A DNA stretch of 64,000 bases from Arthrobacter crusticola (lineage in GTDB: Bacteria; Actinomycetota; Actinomycetes; Actinomycetales; Micrococcaceae). Position 1 is the stretch's first letter; each line of letters opens with the position of its first letter. The notes beneath the pieces are model-generated. The model did not search any database. It was not told where the DNA came from and saw nothing but the letters and a program-made list of their open reading frames with translations. The stretch is from the NCBI RefSeq assembly GCF_004357995.1, contig NZ_SMTK01000005.1, positions 186,001-250,000 on the forward strand. The letters are read 5' to 3'. Made by a program: the position numbers and the translations under genes. Below are positions 8,784-17,954 of the stretch, piece by piece.

Positions 8784-9013
8784 CGCTCCACCTCGCTCTC
8801 CTGCTGCCCTGGCGTTCATGAAAATAACTCCGACATCGACCCCTGTCTCGGGCCGATCGAAGCCTCGTGCCGCTACCCTACCCGTTCAACAGGAGTTCAC
8901 CCGTCGGCAACGAGGCGTACACCGCAGCACGTGTGCTTCAACGCCCGGGTGCCGGGAATCGTTCGGCGGCAGTGCGGGCCAGCAGTGGGATTGCCGCGGT
9001 GCATAATGGGTCG

Positions 9014-9027
9014 AGCTGAATTCAGCT
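9014..9027. promoter_or_regulatory. Perfect 14-base palindrome in a 350-base gene-free stretch
   Basis: AGCTGAATTCAGCT is a perfect palindrome about 107 bases before the PEP-mutase-family gene. It is the only structured element seen in 8784-9133, which otherwise holds no convincing ORF. It may be an operator, or chance. Confidence 0.3.
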
Positions 9028-9133
9028 GGCTGTCGCCGTGAGATAGATCCGGAAGGTCGTGAGGTTGTGGGGGATTTGTCTGGTCCGGATGTTGGGTCGG
9101 GCCGTCATGCCCTGCCCGCGCAGAGCAGCTTGA

Positions 9134-9934
9134 ATGTGGCTTGGTGATTCTTTGAGCTTCGTCGATCTCCACCACGGCCCCTCACCGCTCATTCTTCCCA
9201 ACGCCTGGGATGTCGGCTCCGCCCTTGTGTTCCGGGAGGAGGGTTTCCCCGCGGTCGGCACCACGAGCCTCGGACTCGCGGCGCGCGACGGGCACGCCGA
9301 TGCCCGGCGTTCCGTCCAGCACAGCACTGAACGTCTGGTCCATCAGCTTCTGGGCCTGGGCTGCTACGTTTCGGCGGATATTGAGGATGGATTCTCCGAT
9401 TCGCCAGCCGACGTCGCCGAATACGTCCACAGACTGAAGGCGCACGGGATCAATATCGAGGACAGCACCGGGGGAAGCCTCATCGATCCCGACCTGCACG
9501 GAGCGAAAATCTCGTCGATTAAGGAGACAAACCCGGGTGTTTTCGTCAATGCACGGGTAGACACCTACTGGCTCGGTGAACAAGCGACAGTCGAGTTCAC
9601 CCTGGAACGGGCGCACCGGTACGTTGAGGCAGGCGCGGATGGCATCTTCATTCCGGGCGTTCTCGAGCCCGCTGAGATTCGGGCGTTCACCACGGCGATC
9701 CCTGCCCCACTGAATGTATTGGCAAGTACCGTCCACACCTCGACTGAGCTGGGCGGGATGGGTGTGCGGCGGATCAGTACGGGCTCCCTGCCGTACCGGG
9801 CGGCCCTGGATGCGGCTTTGCGCGTCGCCACGGACGCGAGGGACGGAAGACCGGCAACGCGGGCGACACCCTATGACGCTGTTCAGAGGATGCTCGAGGG
9901 GTTTGAGCGGACGACCGGCGAGACACCGCGGTAG
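9134..9934 (+). CDS. Isocitrate lyase/PEP mutase superfamily protein
   Basis: The 266-residue protein is a TIM-barrel enzyme of the PEP-mutase/isocitrate-lyase superfamily. Signs are LILPNAWDVGSALVF at the N-terminus, TTSLGLAARDG, the Mg-binding SADIEDGFSD near residue 81, GINIEDSTGG, and NARVDTYW near residue 139. The family cuts or forms C-C or P-C bonds next to a carboxylate, as in oxaloacetate hydrolases and carboxyphosphoenolpyruvate mutases. The KKCGH catalytic loop of true isocitrate lyase is absent, so that activity is unlikely. No strong ribosome site precedes the ATG at 9134. Confidence 0.85.
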   Translation: MWLGDSLSFVDLHHGPSPLILPNAWDVGSALVFREEGFPAVGTTSLGLAARDGHADARRSVQHSTERLVHQLLGLGCYVSADIEDGFSDSPADVAEYVHRLKAHGINIEDSTGGSLIDPDLHGAKISSIKETNPGVFVNARVDTYWLGEQATVEFTLERAHRYVEAGADGIFIPGVLEPAEIRAFTTAIPAPLNVLASTVHTSTELGGMGVRRISTGSLPYRAALDAALRVATDARDGRPATRATPYDAVQRMLEGFERTTGETPR

Positions 9935-10006
9935 CCGATGATGCGTCCAGCAACCCACCCGGCTATATACTCTCAGTCGACAGCAGCCGAGCACCAGGGG
10001 GAAGCA

Positions 10007-10156
10007 ATGGCTTTGAACGGGTTTGGGGTTCTTATCGTTCCAGTTGTGTGGCTGGTCGTGGGACTCATGGCGTACGGAATTATCCGCTTTGGCGTGAAGC
10101 ATGGACTGCGGTCCTACTACGCTGAGGTGTCCCGGAATAAGGACTCGTCCGACTAG
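10007..10156 (+). CDS. Small single-span membrane protein (49 residues)
   Basis: ATG at 10007 follows AGGGGGAAGCA, a good ribosome site, and fixes a 49-residue product. It has one strongly hydrophobic segment (FGVLIVPVVWLVVGLMAYGI) then a basic and polar tail (RFGVKHGLRSYYAEVSRNKD). The longer frame from 9938 has no such site. The protein is probably an inner-membrane peptide of unknown role, and no family is recognised. Confidence 0.6.
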   Translation: MALNGFGVLIVPVVWLVVGLMAYGIIRFGVKHGLRSYYAEVSRNKDSSD

Positions 10157-10262
10157 AAGAAGTTCGAACGCCGTCGGGGCGACAGTCAGGGTCCTCAAAT
10201 AGGCATTTCACGACGTGATGCTACGCCCCGGTGCCTGCCTTCCTGCGGCCTAGACTGGCCCG

Positions 10263-10484
10263 ATGGGCACCACGGGGAAAGTCCAATTCTGGGACGACGA
10301 AGAAGGCTGGGGAGTGATCGACTCGAGTGAGACCCCGGGCGGATGCTGGGCTCACTTCAGCGTCATCTCGATGGACGGCTACCGAACCCTCACCGCCGGT
10401 CAAGCGGTCGATTTTGACTGGGAACAGGGCGAGCAGGATGGCTACTCCTACAGTGCAGCGGAAGTCCGGCTGACAATCACCTGA
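10263..10484 (+). CDS. Cold-shock-domain protein
   Basis: At 73 residues it is the length of a single cold-shock domain. It shows GKVQFWDDEEGWGVIDS (RNP1-like strand; the usual K-GFGFI is altered to E-GWGVI), CWAHFSVI (RNP2-like, with His-Phe), and AGQAVDFDWEQGEQDGY. Such domains bind single-stranded RNA or DNA. The substitutions and acidic surface set it apart from the house-keeping CspA type; it looks like the divergent actinomycete subgroup. It is monocistronic. Confidence 0.85.
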   Translation: MGTTGKVQFWDDEEGWGVIDSSETPGGCWAHFSVISMDGYRTLTAGQAVDFDWEQGEQDGYSYSAAEVRLTIT

Positions 10485-10768
10485 CCCTCCGCTGAGGTCG
10501 CGCTGTGCGATGGAGACACGCTCCTCTCATCTGTCTCGCACGACGCGTGACGGACAGAGCAGTGCGTTTCGCGGGGGCCCGGTACACCGAGGCGACGTAG
10601 GGCCATCAACAGCCTCGGGCGCTGCGAAGCATCTACGGTGTGAGTTTTGTGGCCACGACACACCGCGCGGACGCCGGTGGAAGGTGCCTCCGTTTTGCCG
10701 GAGCCACGCTGTACATTCGAGGTCGACAGTCCGGCAATGGTGCCCGGCTGCAGGTCTCAGGGGGATGT

Positions 10769-11803
10769 ATGAAGTTTTTCCAGCGGTTCGCGCCGGCTCG
10801 TTCCGGCGATCCGGTCAACGATTTCTGGGCGTGGTGGCAGGCCCGGGGTGAGAACGACTTCACCAAGGCCGTCGGTACCGGAAACTTCGGGCCGCTGATG
10901 GAGCCGATGACGCAGCGGGTCAAGGCCATCCACCCCGACCTTGTGTGGGAAGCCCGCCAGGGTTCGACCGCCCAGCACCTGCTCTGTGTCACCGCCGGTG
11001 GTATTCCTGCAGCCAGGGAACACAGTGAGCGCTGGTACCGCGCCTCCCCCGAGCGTGGCCGCGTCTGGGAGTTTTCGCCCGTCATACCGACGCCTGACGC
11101 CGCCGACCTCACCTTCGGAGGCGTAGGCGGAGAGGAGATCGCGCTAGGTCAGCTGCGGTTCTCCGTGGGCGTCCGCGACGCCAAACTCGATGTGACGGTA
11201 CGCCACGCGATCTTCGCACAGGTCGATACCGACTCAGCCATGCAGTTGGCCTTCATGGCACTCGATTCCCTGCTCGGCGAGGATTCCGTGATGCGCTGGA
11301 TCGGCGTCGTCGAGACCGCCGCGGAAGCGGTCCCCGACTCCGTGGAGCCAAGCCAGCTCCAATCGATTGCCGGCGCCTTCGCTCGCCGCACCTTTGAGTC
11401 GTGGCAGGTGCTTCAACAGGAGGTTCCCGACCACAGCCCGCGCATCCTGCGCATCCGTGCAGCGCAGTGGCTGGACCGGCCCGCCCTCGAACTTCACTGC
11501 ACCCTGGCACTCCCCTATCAAAGCGGTGACGCCCGGGGCCTTCCGGCCCCTGACGAGCTGCCCCGGTTGGATGCCATTGAGGAGAGCCTGGAGGACACAT
11601 CCGAGCAGAACAGGGTGCTGGTTGCGATCGAGTCCGGCCAGGGCCGGCGCGTCCTTCATTACTATGCGAACCCCGCCGACAACACCAGCCTGGCAGCGCT
11701 CGAACGCTACGCCGAAGCCCATCCCGACGCCGACCTCAGGACCGCATCCGATCCATTCTGGGAGAACCTCCGGACCCTGCGACGGGCCGACCCGCTGAAG
11801 TAA
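10769..11803 (+). CDS. DUF695-domain protein
   Basis: ATG at 10769 with CAGGGGG upstream gives 344 residues. An N-terminal half begins MKFFQRFAPARSGDPVNDFW and contains WEFSPVIPTPDAADLTF. The C-terminal third has EESLEDTSEQNRVLVAIESG and VLHYYANPADNTSLAALERY, ending DPFWENLRTLR. That order and the RVLHYY signature fit DUF695-type proteins of unknown function. No signal peptide or membrane span is seen, so it is cytoplasmic. The longer frame from 10640 is non-homologous leader. The stop is followed by AACACCAAGGAGGTG. Confidence 0.75.
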   Translation: MKFFQRFAPARSGDPVNDFWAWWQARGENDFTKAVGTGNFGPLMEPMTQRVKAIHPDLVWEARQGSTAQHLLCVTAGGIPAAREHSERWYRASPERGRVWEFSPVIPTPDAADLTFGGVGGEEIALGQLRFSVGVRDAKLDVTVRHAIFAQVDTDSAMQLAFMALDSLLGEDSVMRWIGVVETAAEAVPDSVEPSQLQSIAGAFARRTFESWQVLQQEVPDHSPRILRIRAAQWLDRPALELHCTLALPYQSGDARGLPAPDELPRLDAIEESLEDTSEQNRVLVAIESGQGRRVLHYYANPADNTSLAALERYAEAHPDADLRTASDPFWENLRTLRRADPLK

Positions 11804-11863
11804 CACCAAGGAGGTGTCAAGGATCGCTGTCAGCTGCGACCACCGCAGTGCGAGAATGGCCGG

Positions 11864-12598
11864 ATGCCGCATGAAGGAACACCAGTGGGAAGGATCCAGG
11901 CGTTGTACCGGTATCCGGTGAAGTCAACGTCGGGCCAGTCCCTGCGCGGCGCTGATGTCACGGAGCAGGGCCTTCGGAATGATCGCCGGTGGGCGGTTTA
12001 CACCCGCGATGGTGGTATCGCCAGTGGAAAACGGACCTACCGCTTCCGCCCCGTGGCCGGGCTGATGAACTGGTCCTCCACCGCCGAGGATGACGGCGGC
12101 ATACCGGTCCTCAGCAGCCCGGAGGGTGTTCTGTACCGTGCGGACGATCCCGCTGCGTCCGAGGCACTCAGTGCGGCCTTCGGCCAGGAGCTGAGCGTGC
12201 GCCCGGAAAGCACCGTTCAACATCATGATGAGTCACCGCTTCATGTGCTCACCACGTCCTCACTCGCGGCCCTATCCGATCTGGCCGGTGCCGCGGTCGA
12301 TCACCGCCGCTTCCGTGCCAACATCATCCTGGACACCGGTGCCGAGCCGGAATTCCTTGAAACCGGATGGTTGGACGCGGAACTGACCCTTTGAAGCGAC
12401 GTGATCCTCCACCTTGGGGCCGGCATGCCGCGCTGCACCATGGTCGACCAGGACCAGGCTGGTGTGGCGGTCGGCTCGAAGGTACTCAAGACCCTTGGCA
12501 CCCACCATGGAACGATCTTCGGCCTGCAGGCCCACGCCCGTCGCCCGGGAAGACTTCAGGTGGGAGACCTCGTCACCCTGCACCGCCCTACCCTCTAG
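11864..12598 (+). pseudogene. MOSC N-terminal-domain/MOSC-domain protein interrupted by an in-frame TGA
   Basis: Residues 1-176 (VGRIQALYRYPVKSTSGQSL, FRANIILDTG) are the N-terminal beta barrel plus the first part of a MOSC sulfur-carrier domain. TGA at 12392-12394 interrupts the frame, which then continues in phase as SDVILHLGAGMPRCTMVDQD to TAG at 12596-12598. The conserved Cys of GMPRC, which binds sulfur or Moco in this family, lies after the stop, so the truncated product should be inactive. A GGA-to-TGA change would explain it. Readthrough or reinitiation at GTG 12401 is possible but less likely. The intact protein would be about 244 residues. Confidence 0.82.
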
Positions 12599-12680
12599 CC
12601 TGCCGAGGACAGGAGGCAGGATCCGCTCGGCGAATGGCGTGTTTACTATTGCACCAACACAACGACGGGTGGGGGTCCAC

Positions 12681-13298
12681 ATGCGGGACGGGGGTGCGGG
12701 GGCAGAGGCCCGTTGGACGAAGGCTGCGGCAAGAGCAGAGGGCGTGACCGACCTGGGCATCGGAGCTGCCGTGCAACACTACTTCCTGGTAGTTTTCCCT
12801 TCGACGGTTGGGGTTGCATTAGTACTTGGCTTCGCACTTGCGGCCGTTTGGCCGGAGCCGGAGCAAGATTTCCTTCGGTCCGGGATGTACCTCGGCCTGC
12901 TGCTGGCCGGAATCGCCACGCTGATCATCGGCGTCCTCTACGGGATCAAGAAGGTCGGCCCTTCAGTCCAGCCGCGGCGAATGGGCGTCACAGTAGGTCT
13001 GTCGACTGATGAGGCGAAGTACGTCCGCCGTCAGGTCCTGGCTGGTAAGCCCTCAGATCTTGAGAAGCTGTCGGTGCTCCGTGGCGCCGCTGTCCAAATC
13101 CGGGAGGGTCTGGCCAGACAACTGCTCACGGCGCCCGGTTTACTCGCGTTACTGAGCGGGCAAGCAGTGTCCCGCGGAATCACCTCCGCCGTTGATGTGG
13201 TGATGATCCTGCTCCTGTTGGCCATGGTGGTCCTCATTGGCTTTGTCGCCCGCCAATTCCTGCGAACGGGTACCTTCCTGAACTCAACTCGATCCTGA
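12681..13298 (+). CDS. Membrane protein, unknown function
   Basis: The 205-residue protein has a soluble N-terminal ~30 residues, two spans (YFLVVFPSTVGVALVLGFAL; MYLGLLLAGIATLIIGVLYG), a cytoplasmic charged stretch (STDEAKYVRRQVLAGKPSDLE) and at least one C-terminal span (VVMILLLLAMVVLIGFVARQ). GGGTGGGGGTCCAC lies before ATG 12681. No domain family is recognised. It lies between the broken MOSC gene and the convergent broken GlxA gene and shares no obvious operon with them. Confidence 0.65.
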   Translation: MRDGGAGAEARWTKAAARAEGVTDLGIGAAVQHYFLVVFPSTVGVALVLGFALAAVWPEPEQDFLRSGMYLGLLLAGIATLIIGVLYGIKKVGPSVQPRRMGVTVGLSTDEAKYVRRQVLAGKPSDLEKLSVLRGAAVQIREGLARQLLTAPGLLALLSGQAVSRGITSAVDVVMILLLLAMVVLIGFVARQFLRTGTFLNSTRS

Positions 13299-13306
13299 TC
13301 AATGCG

Positions 13307-14106
13307 TCAGTGCCCGGTCGATGTAGCGGGTCGGGTGTCGAAACGGCTCCTGTAATCCGTCGGTGAGGTCGAGAACGCGGCCGCGAAATTTTGACGGAGT
13401 GTGGCAGCGTTACCGAACCCGCAGTCCGCAGCAACCTGCTCGATCGTCAGGTCCGTGGTTTCCAGCAGGCGCCGGGCCGCATCGAGCCGGCGGGACCGAA
13501 TCCAGGCCGACGGAGTGGTTCCGGTGGCCGAGCGGAAGGCGCGGATGAAAGTACGGCGGCTCATGTGCGCCTGCTCCGCCAGACGGTCGACGCTCAGCGG
13601 CTCGCGGAGGTTGCCCAGCGCCCACTCGAGAACCCGCGTTATCGGGTCATCGGTACGTCCCCGTGGTCGATATACAGGACCGAGCGGTCGAGGAGGATGT
13701 CCGGGTGCCGGTCGCTGAGGGTGGAGAAGGCCTGCCAGTGCGTGACGGCCTGACGACCGGCAAGCAGGCCCGCGTCCGCCACCGGGATCGCACCGAGGCA
13801 CAGGCCCAGGACAGTCACGTCCTGCCAGTGCGCCTCCTGCAGTACGGTCCGCAGAGCGTCACTTGGAACGCGTCCGTCGTCGAACCAGGAGGGCACCACC
13901 ACGACGTCGGCCGCCGCCGCCGCGTCGGGGCCTTCAACGTCGGCCAGCTGGTAGCCCTCGGCCGTCCGGATCGCCCCGGGGCGGTCGGAGAACAGGACCG
14001 TCGTCCAGTCCCCGAGCCCTTGCCGGGCTACCTCGTCGAAGACCATTCGCGGCACAGCGAGATGGAACATCGTCACACCGTCGAACGCGTACACCGCAAT
14101 ACGCAT
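13307..14106 (-). pseudogene. GlxA-family (DJ-1/PfpI + AraC HTH) regulator, broken
   Basis: Two frames together encode a GlxA-type activator. 14106-13639 gives the DJ-1/PfpI sensor half (MRIAVYAFDGVTMFHLAVPR, VLGLCLGAIPVADAGLLAGR) ending DHGDVPMTR-stop. A second frame ending at 13307 gives the AraC HTH half (RVLEWALGNLREPLSVDRLA, AADCGFGNAATLRQNF). Where the halves meet (~13640-13660) the usual ~50-residue linker and domain end is missing and the frame changes. This fits an out-of-frame internal deletion, not a one-base error. It is divergent from an isochorismatase gene that is also broken, a common regulator-target pair. Confidence 0.85.
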
Positions 14107-14235
14107 GACTCTCCTGTTTGGCCCGATTCCATCGGACATAGGCATGCGTGCCACTGTTATGCCGCCGCCGCACCGTGAAGGATGGAATCACGCCACCAGG
14201 CGGTCACCATCCTCCCCTACCCCGGACAATCCCCC

Positions 14236-14875
14236 ATGAGCACCCCCCGTCGCGCCCTCGTCCTTGTCGATGTGCAGCAGCAGTACTTCAGCGGTCTTCT
14301 CGAGGTCCAGTACCCGCCGCACGAGCAGTCCCTCCCGCAGACCACGGCAGCCATCGACGCAGCCACTGACGCCGGCGTCCCGATCGTGGTCGTTCAACAC
14401 TCCGCCGGAGAAGGGTGCTCCTGTGTTTTCCCCTGGCACGCCCGAATACGACCTCCACCCGGAGATTGAGCGGCGCCGCACCGAAGCGTGGAAGCGCATC
14501 GTGAAGCAATACGGCTCGATCTACGCCGGCACCGACCTCACCGAGTGGCTGCGCGGTCAGGTGGTCGACACCGTCACCCTCGTGGGCTACATGACAAACA
14601 ACTGCATCCTTGGCTCAGCCGTCGAGGCCGAAGCCCTCGGTTTCGCCACGGAAGTTCTCTCCGACGCCACCGGTGCGATCAACATTGCGAATAAGGCCGG
14701 CTTCGCCGACGCCAGGACCGTGCACACGACCCTGCTCGCACTGTTGAACTCCAACTGGGCCGCCGTCGGCACCACCGATGCCTGGGCCGCCGCCCTGAAC
14801 TCGCACGAGGCACTTCCCGGCAGCGACTTGGGCACTTCCGCGCCCACAGGAGCGGAGCGCGCCACCCTGGTCTGA
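14236..14875 (+). pseudogene. Isochorismatase-family cysteine hydrolase, frameshifted
   Basis: The N-terminal frame from ATG 14236 reads STPRRALVLVDVQQQYFSG (catalytic Asp) to VVVQHSAGEG. The continuation GAPVFSPGTPEYDLHPEIER, then catalytic Lys in VKQYGS and Cys in GYMTNNCILGSAV, lies in another frame ending at 14875. One extra base in the GGG run near 14413-14416 accounts for the shift; removing a G restores a full ~212-residue protein. Intact homologues hydrolyse C-N or ester bonds in small molecules, for example nicotinamidase-like enzymes. The gene faces the broken GlxA regulator. A sequencing error in the G run is possible. Confidence 0.83.
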
Positions 14876-15007
14876 CCTCTCCCGTTCCCTCGGGCTGCCG
14901 GACGCTCCGCCCGAATCAACCGCGGGGACTCCTTCGCAGGTCAAGCAGCAGGCCCGCGAAGGACCGCACTAAGAAACAGTGAACCCCTCAGTCAGCAGCG
15001 ACGGGGG

Positions 15008-15547
15008 CTACTTCGCCCTGTCCAACGCACTGACCAACGCATCAGCGTCATCCACGTCGTAGAACGCGACGACCTGGCCCTGGCCAAGACTGAACAGATC
15101 CAGACCCGTGTTCTGGTAGGAGGCCTGGCGCGGAGTACCGAAGACAACATTGACGTGGCGGCCGTTCCGGGACCGGTTGACCCGCATCGATGCATCCTTG
15201 ATCGGTGTTTCGTCAAAAGACCGTTCACTAGATGAAACGATCGCCCGTGAATTAGTAAGACCGTAAACGGTCCTCAGTTTGCGCCTTCTCTTGACGTAGA
15301 AGCGTCCAGCAATGAGGTAAAGGCCAATCAAGACGAACGGGACACCCCACAGGATGAAGAAGATAGGTGCGCCCTTCAGGATTGCCTGGGTTTCCCAGAC
15401 CAGCGCGAACCCTCCCCACATAAGGCTGAACGGCACCAGAAGGGCATCAGCCGAAGTGAAATGGATCCTCGGGTCTGGTTGTCCAACCCAGTAAATCTGC
15501 TCTCCGGGGCGAAGTATTGGACGAAGCCGGTTCCACGCATCATTCAT
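15008..15547 (-). CDS. Membrane protein with PH-like (YdbT/bPH-type) domain
   Basis: The 179-residue protein begins NRLRPILRPGEQIYWVGQPD, the typical opening of bacterial PH-domain membrane proteins. It has two spans (LVPFSLMWGGFALVWETQAI; IFFILWGVPFVLIGLYLIAG) and a soluble C-terminal domain starting RTVYGLTNSRAIVSSS. Those proteins place a PH-like fold beside the membrane; function is unknown. It starts at ATG 15547, with the adjacent stop-to-start distances suggesting a single gene. The local sequence is less GC-rich than the flanks. Confidence 0.72.
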   Translation of the reverse strand: MNDAWNRLRPILRPGEQIYWVGQPDPRIHFTSADALLVPFSLMWGGFALVWETQAILKGAPIFFILWGVPFVLIGLYLIAGRFYVKRRRKLRTVYGLTNSRAIVSSSERSFDETPIKDASMRVNRSRNGRHVNVVFGTPRQASYQNTGLDLFSLGQGQVVAFYDVDDADALVSALDRAK

Positions 15548-15793
15548 GCCACGAATTCTTACATGAAATCCAACTCGAGTCGGGGCACTTATATTCAGTC
15601 ATCCAGCGACGACCCGCCGCGGTGAACAATTGGATGAGAACATCTTTCTCCGCCGTGACCCTGCCCGCTGATTAGGGTGGTGTTTGCCCGATATTCCGGC
15701 AGCAGTCGGGTCAGCACCGTGTGCCCGTCCGACCATTGGAAATGCTCCATTTATGATGGTGTTATTTACGGGTCAGGAGAGGTTATTTTGTTT

Positions 15794-17068
15794 ATGGCTG
15801 GGGAACGCCCACGCAGAGGCCGACAATCCCAACAGGGAGCAAACGCCCGGTGGGTGAGGAGCTTTGCCCTTCCGCTGATAGTTGTTCTGGCCGCGGTGGG
15901 ACTGAGCGCAGTGGACATCGTCAAGGAACTCGATGCCCGGGCGCAAAAGCAGAACGAATCGGCCGGGAAGGGAACCCCGGTTACGACGGCCTGCGCGGTT
16001 CCGGACGGAGCGCAGCTGGTTCCGGATCAGGGGGCGCTGTTCGGTGTGAACCTGGATCTCGACAGCAAGGCGCTCGGGGAGTACGCCCGGGACCTGGGCC
16101 GCGGGCCCGCCGTGAGCGTCTCATTCACCGGTTTCCCCTACACCGCCCAGGAGAAGACCGACCTGCAGCGGGCAGTTTCGCAGATTCGCGTCGATGGGCA
16201 GATGATGCTGCTGACTCTGGAGCCCATGAAGGGTCTGGACGCTGTTACCTCTGAGGCCGCCGAAGCCCTCGCGGAGGACCTGGCGGCGTTCAACGCCGAC
16301 GGGGTGCCGGTCATAGTGAGGTTCGCCCACGAAATGAACGGCTCCTGGTACCCGTGGTCCCAGCAGCCGGCCCGCTACATCACTGCGTTCCAAACCGTCG
16401 CGGCGGCGGTCCACGCCCACGCACCGGGGTCGGCCATGATGTGGGCGCCGAACTACGGCGGCGGCTACCCCTTCGCCGGGGGCCGATTCGAAGCCGAGCC
16501 CGGATCGGTGGACTTCACTGCGCTGGACACCGATGCCGACGGCGCCCTGACCCTGAGCGATGACCCGTACGCACCCTACTATCCCGGCGATACTGCCGTG
16601 GACTGGGTGGGGATGTCCCTCTACCACTGGGGATCGGCGCACCCCTGGGGTGAGAACGAGTTGCCCGAGGCCGGTAAGTTCGCGGACCAGCTCACGGGCA
16701 ATTATTCCGGGGCCAACGGGGACGAGAGCCGGCTGCCGGACTTCTACCAGGTCTACGGCGGCCGGCACGGCAAACCGATCGCGATCCCGGAGACTGCCGC
16801 TTTTTTCGCGCCGGCGACCGGCGGGGAGACGGAATTGGCGATCAAGCAGGCCTGGTGGGAACAGCTTTTCAGCCCGGAGACCGCGGCGCAATTCCCGCAG
16901 GTGAAGATGATCAACTGGTTTGAATGGGACAAAAACGAGACCGAAGTCGGTGGAAGGGTCAACTGGACCGTCACTGACACCCCACAGGTACGCGAAGCCT
17001 TCACCGCCGCGCTGCCGGATTGGATCCACTTCGCTTCTTCCGGCGCCTGCGCATCTCGGAGCTCGTAA
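15794..17068 (+). CDS. GH26-like extracytoplasmic glycoside hydrolase
   Basis: AGGAGA then ATG 15794 opens a 424-residue protein. It has a basic leader, one membrane anchor or signal (FALPLIVVLAAVGLSAV), then a TIM-barrel domain. The family GH26 acid/base motif RFAHEMNGSWYPW is near residue 177 and the nucleophile candidate PIAIPETAAFF near 332. MMWAPNYGG and DWVGMSLYHWG fit the same fold. GH26 members cleave beta-mannan or beta-1,3/1,4-xylan or glucan; which polymer is unknown. The protein is probably tethered outside the cell and could act on the cell's own polysaccharide. Confidence 0.8.
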   Translation: MAGERPRRGRQSQQGANARWVRSFALPLIVVLAAVGLSAVDIVKELDARAQKQNESAGKGTPVTTACAVPDGAQLVPDQGALFGVNLDLDSKALGEYARDLGRGPAVSVSFTGFPYTAQEKTDLQRAVSQIRVDGQMMLLTLEPMKGLDAVTSEAAEALAEDLAAFNADGVPVIVRFAHEMNGSWYPWSQQPARYITAFQTVAAAVHAHAPGSAMMWAPNYGGGYPFAGGRFEAEPGSVDFTALDTDADGALTLSDDPYAPYYPGDTAVDWVGMSLYHWGSAHPWGENELPEAGKFADQLTGNYSGANGDESRLPDFYQVYGGRHGKPIAIPETAAFFAPATGGETELAIKQAWWEQLFSPETAAQFPQVKMINWFEWDKNETEVGGRVNWTVTDTPQVREAFTAALPDWIHFASSGACASRSS

Positions 17069-17225
17069 TACACCTGCCGGAGGATGATCGGGTGCTCCCC
17101 TGCCCGGTGCTGCTCATCCGGTTCGGGTGAGATTGTGGTCACCGTTCTTGCGGTTCTTCGCCGAGGGCAGCCATCTCACCGGCGTTGGTGGGCGCCGCCG
17201 TCGAGCGGATGGCTAGGCTGGGTGG

Positions 17226-17939
17226 ATGGCAACAGTTATTCTCGTGCGGCACGGCCGCACCACCGCCAATGCCACCGGCCTGCTGGCCGGCCGGGCACTC
17301 GGCGTCGGGCTTGATCAAATGGGGCGCGAGCAGGCGGCCAGCACCGCTGACCGCCTCGCGGCCGTGCCCGTTGTGGGAGTGGTGTCAAGCCCGCTTGAGC
17401 GATGCCAGCAGACCGCCCGGTTCATCCTCGACCGCCAGGCCGGCACTCCGCACGCGCCGGGCAATATCCGACTGGATTCCGACCTCACCGAATGCGACTA
17501 CGGCCAGTGGCAGGGCCGCTTGCTCAGTGAACTGGCAACCGAGGACCTGTGGTCCGTGGTGCAGTCGCAACCGTCCGCCGTCACCTTCCCCGGCGGCGAA
17601 TCCATGGCCGCGATGCAGGCCCGGTCGGTGGCTGCGATTCGACGCCGCGATGCAGCCTTCGAGGCCGAGCACGGGCCAGGGGCTGTATGGGTGGCGGTGA
17701 GTCACGGCGACATCATCAAGTCGGTCCTCGCGGACGCGCTCGGCATGCACCTCGACCTGTTCCAGCGCATCACCGTGGGCCCGGCCTCGGTCTCGATCGT
17801 GCGCTACGGCACGAGCCGGCCGAACGTCTACGCCACCAATACCGACGCCGGAGATCTGTCGTGGCTGGCGAACAGCGTCCCCGCCGGCGATGCGCCGGTG
17901 GGCGGTGGCGCAGGGCACAGGGCGCCGCCGGCTTCCTGA
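17226..17939 (+). CDS. MSMEG_4193-type histidine phosphatase/phosphomutase-like protein
   Basis: The 237-residue protein is a histidine-phosphatase-superfamily member. It has catalytic LVRHGRT at residues ~6-12, SSPLERCQQTA near 54, ECDYGQWQGR, and the second active-site histidine in VAVSHGDIIK near 158. First gene of a three-gene unit: DUF3090 starts 15 bases after its stop and SCO1664-like overlaps that. The trio is conserved across actinomycetes, where the first gene is usually called a putative phosphomutase. The reaction has not been settled as far as I know. Confidence 0.88.
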   Translation: MATVILVRHGRTTANATGLLAGRALGVGLDQMGREQAASTADRLAAVPVVGVVSSPLERCQQTARFILDRQAGTPHAPGNIRLDSDLTECDYGQWQGRLLSELATEDLWSVVQSQPSAVTFPGGESMAAMQARSVAAIRRRDAAFEAEHGPGAVWVAVSHGDIIKSVLADALGMHLDLFQRITVGPASVSIVRYGTSRPNVYATNTDAGDLSWLANSVPAGDAPVGGGAGHRAPPAS

Positions 17940-17954
17940 GCCTAAAATAGTTCT

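Noticed and set aside
12392-12394. Selenocysteine at the MOSC TGA
   Set aside because: The family has no selenocysteine at this place, no SECIS-like hairpin is evident, and one-base loss of Gly explains it better.
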